A stretch of DNA of 64,000 bases from Deuterostichococcus epilithicus (taxonomy: Eukaryota; Chlorophyta; Trebouxiophyceae; Prasiolales; Stichococcaceae), in NCBI GenBank assembly GCA_033439295.1, contig JAVTLE010000008.1, forward strand, positions 2,480,001-2,544,000. Direction: 5' to 3'. Positions 44,486-57,000 of the stretch are shown here, in pieces. The notes beneath the pieces are model-generated. The model was given only the letters and a program-made list of their open reading frames with translations, searched no databases and was not told the DNA's origin. Both the position numbers and the translations under genes were made by a program. Each line of letters opens with the position of its first letter. Positions within the stretch are counted from its first letter, which is position 1.

Positions 44486-45028
44486 AGACAGACCACCTGA
44501 AGACTGGAAGCAGAATGAATCGATGCAACGAAGCCCCTACAATCTTCGATGCAGCCCCTTTGGTGACGGCTCACCGTGAAGCATGTTGCCGCAGACAATT
44601 GAAGTCCACCACTTTGAAGCCAGTTACAGCCTTGCAGAATGCATACGCTTGGAGAATGCTCCATCTGGCGCAGCCGCGCAGCTGAACAACATATGGTGTT
44701 GTTTCGGGAGAATAAATAGACAGTGACGCCACCGGCCCATGGCTGCCCGATTGAGCGGGCGCAAAGCTAATGTGCCGGCGGCGAGACCAAGCGGTAGTAG
44801 CGAAGTAGGACACCATGTGCAAAGCCTCGAAGAGTCGCCGGCTATTGAAGAAGCATCGCTTCAAAAACGTGTTGCACCGAATCGTATTGCTTTGTTCAAG
44901 GCCTTGAATCGCGGAAGTCGTGTTTGGGGACAGCACTGGTACAGATTGGTACAGGCGGACTTTTCTTCAACGCATGCTACCTCTTGTCGTCCACATTGGT
45001 GTTCCGACGCTTCTCGGCCGAGTCGCAG
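44486..45028. other. Intergenic, between convergent genes
   Basis: This is the 3' flanks of the PhoX-like and SHPRH-like genes. An AATAAA occurs at 44711-44716 on the plus strand, about 225 bp after the PhoX-like stop; whether it is used is unknown. No further gene is supported. Confidence 0.4.
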
Positions 45029-48000
45029 TCAATAAATCTCCATGGGTGCCATGCCGACGCCGCCGCCACCAGCCACATCATCCAGGTCCATGATGGATTC
45101 GAGCAGTCGCTGCAGATCCTCTGGCCGCAACGCCTGTGCCCATGACACATGTTGATGACGTGATGTGCTCCATCTACTGTGCTTTCGCTCGTACGGGAAT
45201 GTGACCTGTCTCTCAGCTGTGCCGCTGAGAGTGTTCACCTCAGCGATGCACCGGGTCAGGACAGCAGCGATTGCACGGCAGCAGGCTTCGTGCTGTAACT
45301 TCATTGCGGCAGCGGCTGCTGCATTTTCACAAATTGGTTCAGCAGGAGCCACCAGCGGCTGCATGGTGCTTGGAAGCTCCCGCTGGAAGTCTGGCGGCCA
45401 GCTGCTGCCTTGCACCTCAGACAAACACCTCCGGATTCAAGACAGGGCAGATGCAATAAATTTCAGGTCACCTGCGGGTTGGCCAGCGGCGCCGGCAGAG
45501 CGTCCGCACGCTCTGCGGCACCCTCCTCGTCGTCTTCCGCCCCTTGCTCCCCGCCGAAAAGGTGCTGCCGATCCTGCTGCATCCTCCAGAGGGGCTCCTG
45601 CAGCGTCGGATGGAAAGTTGTCGGTGTAGCACAAAATAAGAATCTCCTAATGCATGGAATTGAACATCGGCTACGCGGCTGTACAGTTTGCACGGCCGCC
45701 CCAGCAACGAGCCACTCATGGCACGGACGCCATATCCCGCTGTAGCGACGCAACTACACATTCACGCTTCTTGCATTCTGGCAGAATTCGTTATGGCACA
45801 GTGCCGCACCTCAACGGTGTCCGAGATCAGCAGCTGGTAGACGGTGACCGGCCGTGTCTGCCCCACCCGGTGCACCCGCGCCACCGCCTGCAGGGACCAA
45901 CGGGAACAATCAGGATCCTGGTCCCTCGGAATCTCTGATTCGTAAGATAGCATCCCTATGCGGAAATGAGGAACACAGCTGCTCAGGTGACTGCCCTGCA
46001 GGGCGGGCCTCTGGGCGCGCAGTATCTCAACGTAAGTGCGCCATACCAAGAAGGTTGACATAAAGTACAGTTGTGCTGGTTCGTGACATCGCCCTAAATG
46101 CCGGGCCTGGGTGCCCATACGTGGCCGGACCGTCAGGGAGTACACATACGCATCCAGGATATGGCAAGTATGATGCAAGCCTGTCGCTGGTGTTGCAGTC
46201 TGCGCAGGCCCCCCTTCGGCCGGGGGCGCCACATATGGTGGCGATGTGTGAGGTGCAGTAATGCAGCCAAACAGCAGCACCGTAGCGGGAAACTGGACCT
46301 GTCAGCAGCATTGACAGGTGTGCATGCATTATGGACCTTCGTGTGTTGACTGACACAAGACATAGCACCAGCATCACCGGGGCAGACACAGGGGGCGCCT
46401 GCTGCCGCCCAGAGGCATGTGCATGAAAAAACTGGTTTGCGGCTTGGCATTTTTGGTCTAGCGCTTCAGCTTTGCAAGGAGGATCGATTTTAGACCTGAA
46501 AGAAGGAGTGGAGCCCCACCTGCTGCGGCACAGCGGGATCTGCGGCGGGCTCCAGCAGGATGACGCGGCTGGCGGCGGTCAGCGTCAGCCCCGCCGCGGC
46601 CATCTTGGCGGGCATCAGCATGACCCGCACCTCCGGGTCTCCGTTGAACGAGCCCAGCGCTTTGGCAATGGCCTGCCGCGAGGCGGCGGGAAACGTCATC
46701 GAGGGGTAGTGCAAGGTGGACAATGCTGCGCTTCCGCCGGACCAGCTCGAAGCTGAGTTTAGACGCTGTTCGGCACCCTCCCTTTCAGCGTCCCTGGCAG
46801 GCCGGCTGGCTTGCGAGGGCCTGGCCTTCTGAGCGGTGGTGCCCCTTTTCTGCAAAGCCTGCGGGTGAAGCGCAGCTGCATCTTCCGGCATGCTGCTGGC
46901 GGCCGACGCATTGACCGGCAGCAGACAGCCCTTGCCCGCTCCCAATGAGTAGGCTTTGGACTGCCCGGCTTCAAGGTCTCCATAGCAGGCTCCGCAGGTT
47001 GCCGACAAGCTCAATGCGGGCCACGCGAAGGAGACCTGCATCCACTTTAACTCGGAGATCAACGGCCCGCCAGCGCCGCCCTGCACCTTTCACAGCTCGC
47101 GGATAGGCCTGGTGCCGCCGCCAATCGTGCTCTTTTGCAATCCTTACGTTGCATGTGTTGGATGGCAGGGTCAAGACGAGAGGCCAAGCTCCAACACTTG
47201 CAACATATGACTTTCAAAAGCCGCCCGATTGGCGACGGCACCTGGCCGAATCGCAAGCTGCACAAGCACACAAGGCGATGCAGGCGGGCTGTAATCTCTG
47301 AGCAAAGGTAGCTGCTGGTCTCCTGCGCGTGGCCCACGTTCAGCTTGTCGGCGACCTGCGGAGCCAACATAGTTAGACTTGGCACAAGACGCATAACGGC
47401 CACCGGATACCAGCCACTGCAACCCTGCATCTCCAGGGCGGCGTAAGCACCACTGCAAAAATCACCAAAGCTGTTGCGTGATAGCATCTAGGTTGCAGCA
47501 GCACAGCCACGTTGCTGCAGCTGCAGCTGTCAACACCGGAGCCGAATGGCCACATAGGACATGCACTGCGCTGCAGGCTAGAAGGTATGGTACGCTTGTA
47601 GAAGTATGCCAGTGAATACTGGCTTAACCAGTGTATCCTGAGCGGGAACATCGTACAACTAAGCTGAAGCGGACTCCAGTCATGAAGGTCAAATTGTCCA
47701 CCAGCAGCTTCGCTGCGATGATTGATGTGTGTAAAGTAAGCCTTGCAGTCCGGCAATTCAAGAGAGAGGCAAATGCATATCTTTGCGTTGCTGACCAGGT
47801 CAGGGGATTTAGACCTCGTGCTGGGTGTCCCATGGCTGCGTTAGCACCAGACAGTGTTGAGGATACAGTCTCCGATGGCTCGAGTGGGCTCATCATCAGG
47901 AATATTGGAAGGCTCCCTGACAGCTGCACGCATTTCGTGGCGGGCAGGGTTGATCACTGCCAAGCGCACGATCTTGATGCATTTCCCTTCCTTCCTGCCG

Positions 48001-51000
48001 CCGCGGCGCACCTCCCGGTTGCCGCGAAGGTGCACGGCCTGCACGCCATTGGCCGCCAGCGCCTTGCCGAGCATCGTCAGCGCGTCCTGGAAGGCGGAGA
48101 AAACCAGCCACTTCTCGCCCGGCGCCGCCGCGCGGCCGCGCACGACCCGTCGCACAGCCGCCTCCAGCTTGGTCAGCCACGCGCCGTTCAGCTTGACCTG
48201 CGGAAACAGGGAGAGGGGGCTTGGTAGCAGCCCCGGGAAGGGGGGGCAGCGGGGGCTGGGCGCCATCCAGCCATCCCTGACCTGCCCCAGCAGACCATTG
48301 AGAAAGTTCTAGCTCGGAAGGTGGCTTTCACGAGCTGAGGTTGAAGTGCTGAGCTGGTGGCATTCGACAGCAACAGTTCGGGACTGCAGATAATTCGCCA
48401 CACGTGGCATGCACAAGGCGAGCCGGCTGTCACGACCCAGCTAAGCATTTTGATAGCCGAGGCTTCGACAGCCTCGGAGTCCGCCTCAATGGGCCGCCTT
48501 GGCCGACCGAGAATTGAACGTCAGCCTTCTTCCAGAAGGTCTTAGAGACATCGTACCAGCTATCAACAATGTTGCGGGAGCTTGATCAGGACGAAGCCGG
48601 CAGTGCAAGCTTTGCCACTGGTATAAGTACCCGCACCTCGGCAAGCCCAGGGTCCTCCGGGTCGGCGTCGACGGCGTCCGCAAGCGCCGCTGTGGCGCCG
48701 TGTGCGGAGGTGGCGGCGGCAGCGCGGAACACCGCGTCCCACTTGGCAGTGCGCTTACATAGCGGGCAGGTCGCCGCGCGGCCGTCGCCGCCCAGCTGAC
48801 CCGCAAAGATCTGCAGTGCCCAAATGTGCATCATATTGTCTGCTGATGATTCAAGACAGATGCTTGATTCGTTTGGCAGGCCGGCTTTGCCCGCCTGCCC
48901 TGCAGAAATTACAGGCCTCTCGGTTTGTGACATTTCAGATGAACTCACGAGCCGTTTCTTCAGACGGTGCATCAGTACATCAGAAGTCAGAAACCGAGAG
49001 GCGCTTGCCAGGTGGTGCAGCTTGCTGGTGTGGCTCGTCATGTGTGGATGCTGTTTCCAGGGTGCAGCCGTTTAGGTGGCCTGACTGCTAAGGGGCGCCA
49101 TGAGCAAGCGGGGTACCGGCAGAAGTTCAGATAGCTGGCGGTGCCCCATCCGCCTCACCTTCTTGGAACAGGGCTCGCAGAAGGTGTGGCCGCAGGGGTA
49201 CACGTGCAACGTCAAACCAGCCAGGTCCTCCAGGCACACAGGGCACTGCCCCGCCTCCGCTGCCGCCTGTGCCGCCTCTGCCTGGAGGTCCGCCGCCGCC
49301 GCCGCCGCTGGCGGCACGTCAGCGGCGTCTGCAGCAGCCGCGGTTGCCGGGTTTGCCGACGGCCTGGCAGCTTCAGGCGGGGCTGAGGCTGTTGGCGCAG
49401 CTGCCGCTGCAGTGGTGGGCTGCAAAGCGGGTGCGGTCGAGGCGCTGCTAGCAGATTGGCCGTCTGCGACTGGCGAGGAAGCAGCGACATATGTGTCAGC
49501 AGCTTCCCAGGCAGGGTCCAAGGCGCTGGCTGCAGTGCCACCGCCGGCAACGGCTCCTGCTGGCGCTGGCGCAGAGGCTGCTGCGCCGCCAGCGTCGCCA
49601 GGCGTCCCCGGTAGCCGTAGGCCGATGGGCGAGGGAGCCGGCGCACCTGCAGTGGCAGACGGCGGTGTCGGTCTGGGCTGCATTCAGCTTGAGCGGACTC
49701 AGAGGCCACTCCTTGCAGGACTGAAGTTTGCCACCCTATCAATTCACCACCAACGAGGGGAAGCTGACGAACGGAAGGATCAGCAGCCACCAGGGAGGCG
49801 ACACTGCCAGCTTGCAGCCTGCCGAGGACCCCAAGCACATGGACAGGTGCCGAGCTCAGGCAGCGGCGGCTGAAGCGGGCGAGGCCGGCGGCCAGTTGGG
49901 GCCTCCACTCTCCACAAGCCGATGAGAGGAAGGAGCAAGACCTGCCGTTGGAAGCTTGGCGGGCGTCGACCCGGCGGCCTCATCCCGCCGCGCCTCTATG
50001 TACCGCTTCTCCTGCGCCAGCCGCCGGGCGTCCGCCGCCGCGGCGTCCACCGCTTTCCGCAGGTAGTCCGGCTTGTGGTGCTGCTCCGCCGCTGCGCCGG
50101 TCGCTGCTGCTTCCGCCTCTGCCGCCATGGCTGCCTGCACGGTGTCGCATGGCATCGGGGAGACAGCTCGTGGCTACGTCGCTGCCGTGTTGTGTGTCGC
50201 TCTTATGATCTTATGAGTGTGACTATGAGTACGAGTGTGTTGTTACAGAAGCGGGCGGTGCTGCTCTGTTGTGCGCCTTTGCTTCTGCCTCCGCAGCCAC
50301 GGCCGCCTGTGGGGCACGAGTGAAAACATTCATGGTTGATTGTGACGGCTGTCTCTTCGACTCTTTGTATTCAATTGGATTCAATGTTGCAGCTCTGCTG
50401 AGGCATCAGCGGCCGCCGACCCCGCGTCCGACACCATGGCCGCCTGCGTATCACAGGGAGACCTGGTTTTATTCTCATACATGTCTTTGCCGCACGGGTC
50501 ACTCGCCACCCTACCTGCCTCTGTGACACAGGGGCGCCACTCGCAATACTGCTTGCAGCTCTGTCATTGCTACTGTATGGTGTTACACAGCTCTTCCTTG
50601 TGAGATGGAGGGATGCTGCTCCGCCTCTGCACCAGCCGCCGCTGCCGCCTCCGTCGCCGCCGCGGCTGCCTGCATCGTGTTGCGCAACAAGACGCTTCAG
50701 GTCAGCCCCTACTCCGCCTGCAGTGATCGATGTAACGATCTTCGCAGCCCTCTGCAGCCTCCATCCTCGCCGAGCGCACGGCCAGACACCAAGCGTCCCA
50801 ACCTCGCATGGTCAGAGTCACTCTTGCACAGACGCAGCTGGGAACTGGGTGGTATTGGTATTTGTGGTTGGTATTGTGATACTATTTTCGACGCACCTGC
50901 GCCTCGGCATCCACCTCCACCTGCAGCTGCGCCTTGTGCAGGTCCCGCAACGACCGCAGCGCCGCCTGCCGCGTCGCATACACCGCCGCCGCCGCGCCCA

Positions 51001-54000
51001 CCTGCACCAATGGTCGGGGGTTCACAGTCATGCAGGCAGCTGTCACCCTGAACACCAGCAGATCGCTGGAAAAGAACAAGAAAGAACACGCCGTCGACAG
51101 TATTGGTGCTGGGACGACCGAGATCGGTAGCTGCAGAGCGCCCGGCCACGATGACGGGATGCGGGATACCGCAGGTGCACCGCCGGCACCGCAAGCCCTA
51201 TGTGCACCTGCTTTGCGCAGATTGTGAAACCCCGAGCAGCGGGGCGGCGTACCTGCTCTGGCGGACAGTCGTCGGGCCGGCCGCTGGCGCCGCAGCTGTC
51301 GAAGAAAGCTCCGGCCGTCGCCGCATGGGTGCGCGCCTGCTTTGCCAGCGTGCGCTGCTGAGTCTGCACACCGCGCTGTATCTGCAGGGGCGGTTTCGAG
51401 AACAGATAATTGTCAACAAGTCTGTGCACGAGGCGCAACACGCTCTTCCACTGCGCTGTATCTGAGGGGGCAATTTTGACAGCAGACAGGTGTCAAGACC
51501 ACTGTGCACGAGGCGGCGCACGCTGTTCCGCCTGCCCGCCCGCTTCAGGAAGGAACATGTCGCTGTACCAGCTGCGACAGCAGCAACTTTCGCACCTGGT
51601 CTGCGAGGAGCGGGTCCAGGGCTGCCCTGATGCGGTGCGCGATCGTGACTGCGCCGTCGGGCCCCCTGCACGAGCACACACTCGTCTGGTCCGGCGACTA
51701 GTGGAAAGAGCGAAACATCCCGAGCTGCAGTTTCGGACGGCAGCCTCGCTAGTGGAGTAGACAGGCCAGCAATGGCCTGGCCTTCTGCATGTGTGGCTGA
51801 GGCCCAAAGTTCTTGTGGAACACCCAGAACCGAATGTCAGAAAGCACAACTCAGGACGATGAGAAAGGTGATTCGAAGAGGAGGAGCTGGTCGCACGTCA
51901 GCTCGTCACGCAGGGCGAGGTCCACGAGGTGTGCCGACCAGTCCCGCTGGCCGGGCGGCAGCTGCGGCGGCAGCGGCGGCGCCCCCGCCTCCACCCACGG
52001 GTGGTCCGCATCCTGCCGCTGCCGCTCTGCACCGGCAATGGCAAACCAGGGAAGTTGGCTGTCGCACCGGTAAACGAGGCTCGGGCTTTGTTATTGCTCT
52101 GACAGCCATGCCTCCTTTGCAGGAAAGCAAACCGGATCGCTGCCAGAGGTGAGCCGGCGACAGCGCCGAATGTTGCGGTCCAAACATGAGGTGAAGACTG
52201 ACGAGCGATCAGCCTCCTTGCATGCACCAAGTGACCGAGCTACTGGTGGTCACTGACTGCTCCGTGGACATTGTTGGTTTTGCTCGACCCCTGTGCAGCA
52301 GGCCTCCTCTTAAGCGCACAATGGCATAGGTCCCACAAATGCATATTCCCCTGCAAGGCTGCACAGAGACTCGTTTCAGCGTCCAGGTGGATTTGATTCG
52401 GAATGAGCAGGTTCGAGCAGGATCGACTCGGCGTCAGAGCTGAAACCCTGGCTCAGAGCCCTTCGGAAAGGCTCACTGCCAGGCCCGTCTCTACTTCGGG
52501 ACCCAGGGCTGGAGCTGAAACCGTGTTCAATAGGCTCGCCTCCGGGCCCTAGGACCAGGCCCCGCGATTGTAAAGTGTGCTTCAAGAGGCTCACTGCCGA
52601 GCGCGGAGGCGACTCGCGAGACAGCGGCGGCAGCGGCTTCGAGGTGTGGGCCGTGCAGCGCGGCGTCGAGTGCCCGAGACGGCGCCTCCAGCGTCTTGTT
52701 CGCCGCCCCCGCAAACTGGTCCACCTGCAGGAGCACGGTGGGTGTCTTGCCTCCCGAGCTCAAATCAGCGCCGGCGCTGCATCAGCGCCAGCCAGAAAGC
52801 AGCAGCAGCAGCATGTGTTGTGAAGGTCTTGTGCTCACATCCTGCGAGCGTCCAGGCATGCCGGCGGGCTGCTCCAGAGCCTTGTTCGCCGCACCTGCAC
52901 CCCGGTCCACCTGCGACATGAGTTCATTCGAGCGCACCAACCATGGATGTGCTGCTCCTGCAACCATGCGGCCTCCAGCGATAGCGCCACAATAGCCGCA
53001 AGCCGGTCCGCTTGCGACAAGCAGCGCGACCCGCTCCAGTGCAGAGGCCCAGACAGGGTCCATCGTCAGTGTGTCATGACGGTGGAATGTTAATGCGGGT
53101 TCTTGTATGCGTGCCCCGACCTCAACACCCTGCAGGGCGCGCTGCCAGAGGCAGGAAATTTGCACCCCGCAGGTGGGTGAACTCGTGGCACGCATACAAG
53201 CCTGAGCCCTGCCGCCACCGTGCTGGGACGACGGTGCGTGAGGCATGTTCTGAGGGCACTTGCGGCGCAGAGTCCGGCGTGCGCCCTGAGCGCCGCTGGG
53301 ATGCGCTGCGTCAGGCCCCAGAGTCCAAGCCTGCACCTATCGCATCCGACGCCATCGCCTCAGCTGCCGGGGAGGGCGGCCGAAGCAGCAGCGGCCAAGC
53401 GCAACAGCGCTGCCTTTTGTGTTAGTCCGGTTTACATCATGCGTTGTTCCAACGCACCTGTGTGCCCAGCAGCGCGACGTGGGTGCCGCCGCCGCGCGCC
53501 TCCAGCGTCTGCCGCTGCTCCGCCTCAGTCGCCTGCGCCTCGCGGAACGCCTTGAGCGTGGCTGTCAGCCACGCCTGCGGCGACGGCGCCGCCGACAGCA
53601 GCGCGGCCTCTGCACCCAGCCTGCACGGAGGTTGCTCTCTGGGAGGCGGGCCGACCAACGTTCTGACTCGCAGAGTGGGCTTGTCATCGATGCGGAGGCT
53701 TCCCCGCCGCCGGCCGTGCCTCTCCGACTCCCAGCCTGCGCCGCTGGCGACGTGACCGTTGCGGAGGGTTTGGCGATTGGTTGTGCACACTGACTGTGCA
53801 GCAGCCCGCCACTGCTGCGGAGGTGCTGCCGCCACTGGCGTGGCCACAGCCCCAGACCTACATCGAGGTCATACGTGTGGAAAAAGGTGGGCGAAAGGCA
53901 GCTGAAAAGGTGCTGCACCAGGTCTCCGAGTAAGTCACCCTCACGAAGTCTGCTGACAGTGCCGGTGGAGCTGGCACCACAATACTGCTGCCTTCCGCTA

Positions 54001-57000
54001 GCCGCGTAGGTTTGAGACAAACCCCTGCAGAGCCGGCCGGGGCCGCACTTATCCTGGCCCCTACTCAGACACCCACTGCAGCACTGGTCACCTCATCCCG
54101 AGTTCCAATGAGCACCATATGCTAGTGTGCGGGCTGTGCGTCGCGTCATGTAGGTCGCCCCACTTGGACATGCGCGCCTGTGGGCATGTTCCCATGACGC
54201 CGCCACAGCGCCCTGCGCCGCAGCCGCCGCGGCTTCCCGCTGCTCTAGGCGGCTGCGCGACGCCGCGAGCCGCACGTCTGCCGTCTCCGTCACGTCCGCC
54301 ATCTTGCGCCGCACCAGGTCGGCCATCGCGGCGGCCTGTGCGGTGTCGCCAAGCCGGCGGTAGGCGCACTGCAGCTGGTGCGCAGTGGCCACCTGTGTGT
54401 GAAATGGACCAGAAAAATCATCAGCAACATGCAGGCTATAGTCAGTTCAGCCAGAAAACTGCGCTGCCTGCCACCTTCCACAGAACCAGATCAGTGATTG
54501 CGCCTGCGCATTGGGGCGGGCCAATACTGGCGATGAGCGCACTCCAGCTGGTGCTCCGTGGCTATACGTTTGGACGACAGAAACCGAAGGATTATCCAGT
54601 CACAGGGAGTCAGTCGTACAGAGTTTATCAGACAGCACAAGGAAAAATTGTGACGACGTGCTGTGTCCGGACTTTGTTGTTGCGAGTTACGAAGCTGGTG
54701 ATGCTGCTCTTGTCGTTATGGCTCCAGCCATGCTGCTGCATTGACCTGGATTTTGAGGTGACCGGCAGGTCCGCGCAGGGGGGACTACCACAGCAGGTGC
54801 CACAGCCCTTATAGTCCGGCTGCAGCCTGGGCGTCAGAGATAGCCACTGCCATGCCTCATACCGCGGATGACATGCACGCGCAGGCTTTAGAGGAGGGTG
54901 CTACAGAAAGCATGCCTCGTTGAGGCGCCAGGCGCTGATGCTGGCCGTCGCCGCGGCCGCCGGCTCTGGCAGCGTTGCCATGTCGACGCCCGCCTCAAAG
55001 GCCGCAATGCCCTGCGGCGGCAGAAGGGCAGCCGCATACTGTAAAGGGAGATGGGCAGCCGCATGCTGTCAAGGGAGCTGAGGTGCTCAGGCAACATGGA
55101 ACACCCATCGGGATGATAACGCTCATTCGACAAGATCTGGACTTATTGGAGGGAGGTTAAAGCAAACCTCTTTTTGCGCCCTTGGCTGCAAGCTCAAATC
55201 GTTCTCAATGGGGGTCTCGGTACAGCCATGCAACGCCGTTCAGCAGGCCAGCTCGGCAGCACATCATGCGACCGGCAGATGCTCGCTGTTGCAATGGTTT
55301 AGGGTTTCATTGCCAAGGCACTGTGGTCTGCCGGTTGCACGATGAGCAGAAGGTGGATGCGGCGGGGGTCCAGTGGCGAAAAGGGAGGCGGCACACCTTT
55401 TCAGTGACGCGGCGCGCCGCGAGCAGCGCCTCCAGCGCCAATCGCCGCGCCGCCGCCGTGTCCGCCTCCGACAGCACCTTGCGCTTCTTGGCTGACGCAG
55501 GACTGCCGGGCTCGCCTGCAGTAAAGGCCCCACGCTGAAACTCAGCATGCACTCGTGAGCTGCAGTTCTTGGCAGGCCAGCTCTTGCTAGGTGGTGACGC
55601 AGGCCGTGTATATGTGCATGACCCTTGACATGCCGCAAACACTGCACACTCATACTAGCAACAGGACGCCAGAGCGCACAGCTCCTGGCATTTACTCCTA
55701 CCCGCGTTCCTCGTGCATATTCCCTCAGGCACGCTTAGCAGAACCCCGCCCACCTTCAGCGGCCTTGCGTTTCCTGCCGCGCCCGCCGCCGCGCCCGGAC
55801 GGTCCGGCCTCTGGCTGCGGCGGCAGCCGAGGCGCAGCAGTGCCTGCGGCCGCAGCCGAGGCGCCGTCGCCGCCGCCGCCGCCGCTGCGCGACTCGTCNG
55901 CAGCGTCTGCGACAGCAGTCAGCGCCGCGGCCAGCGCGTTGAGGCGGTTGCACAGGGCGCGCTCAGCCGCCTGCACCGCATTTTGCTTCTGCTCCGCCAT
56001 GCGCTCCATGATCTCCGCCATTGACAGCGTGCCACCCTGTAAGAAAAGAGCGACGGCAGCTCAACGGACTGACGGACTGACAGGAAGTCTGGTCAGAAAA
56101 CGGATTTGCCTGCACCTGCTGCGCCATGCACTCGAAGGTCTCAACCATCGACAGCACCCAACCCTGAAGTCAGATGTGCCAGGTCACAGGCGGTCCGATG
56201 CAAGCCTGAGGAGTGTGTCTGTGCAGCGTCGGAACTCGCCTCTATCTGCAGTGGGCATCATGCCCTGAGCAACTCAAGACCTAAGGCGGGCAGCTTGGTG
56301 ATCGACAGGCAGCCCTACAAGGCAACGCCAACAGTATGTGCGCTCGAAAGGACACTCCACAGCAACACCCAACCGCTTCAGGTTTCGGCCTGCAGACGCT
56401 GTGGCAGCTTCCACAGAATGAATGATTTAGCGTTTTGGGTTTCTGAGCCATCGCACCCGGTCCAGCTGCAGCTCGCCGGCCAGCTCCCGCCAGTATTCCG
56501 TCATCTGCGGGTGCAGGCACGCCAGGCGCAGCTGCTGCATCACCCGCCGTGCCTCCGCCTGCAGGAATGTCGAGCCAAGGGGGGTTCAGTCACCGCCACC
56601 GAAAGACACAGGCGGAAGCTCGCTGACATGCCACCAAGTGCCGCACTGAGCATCCGCCTGCCGTCAGGAGCTGGACAGGTGTGGGATCGGCCGGACAATA
56701 CGGCCAACCAATGCCATTTCGGCGGACAGGATTGTTGTTACCTCGGCGCCGCCACGGGCGCGCTTCTCTTTTAGCGCATCCTGCACTCCGGTGGCCAGGA
56801 AGCGGCGCAGCCGATCGCGCGCCTTGCGCCCGTCGTCGCGGATGGTGCCATAGAATGACGCCTCGCCCGGTGTGAACTGCAGCCGCACCTCCTGCGGGCG
56901 GGCGCGGCAGGAAGTTGTAGAAGTATGGGAAGTCGTAGAAGATAGTGCAGGTATCAAAAGCATTAGATGTTTTCAGAAGATTGGAAGTGTCAAAGTTCAA

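Noticed and set aside
44739-45035. 98-residue plus-strand open frame
   Set aside because: It has no domain features, overlaps the last SHPRH exon antisense, and lies in the 3' flank of two convergent genes.
53781-53930. Open stretch between SHPRH exons 19 and 20
   Set aside because: Joining exon 19 (GC donor) directly to exon 20 keeps phase; no acceptor/donor pair includes this stretch in frame.
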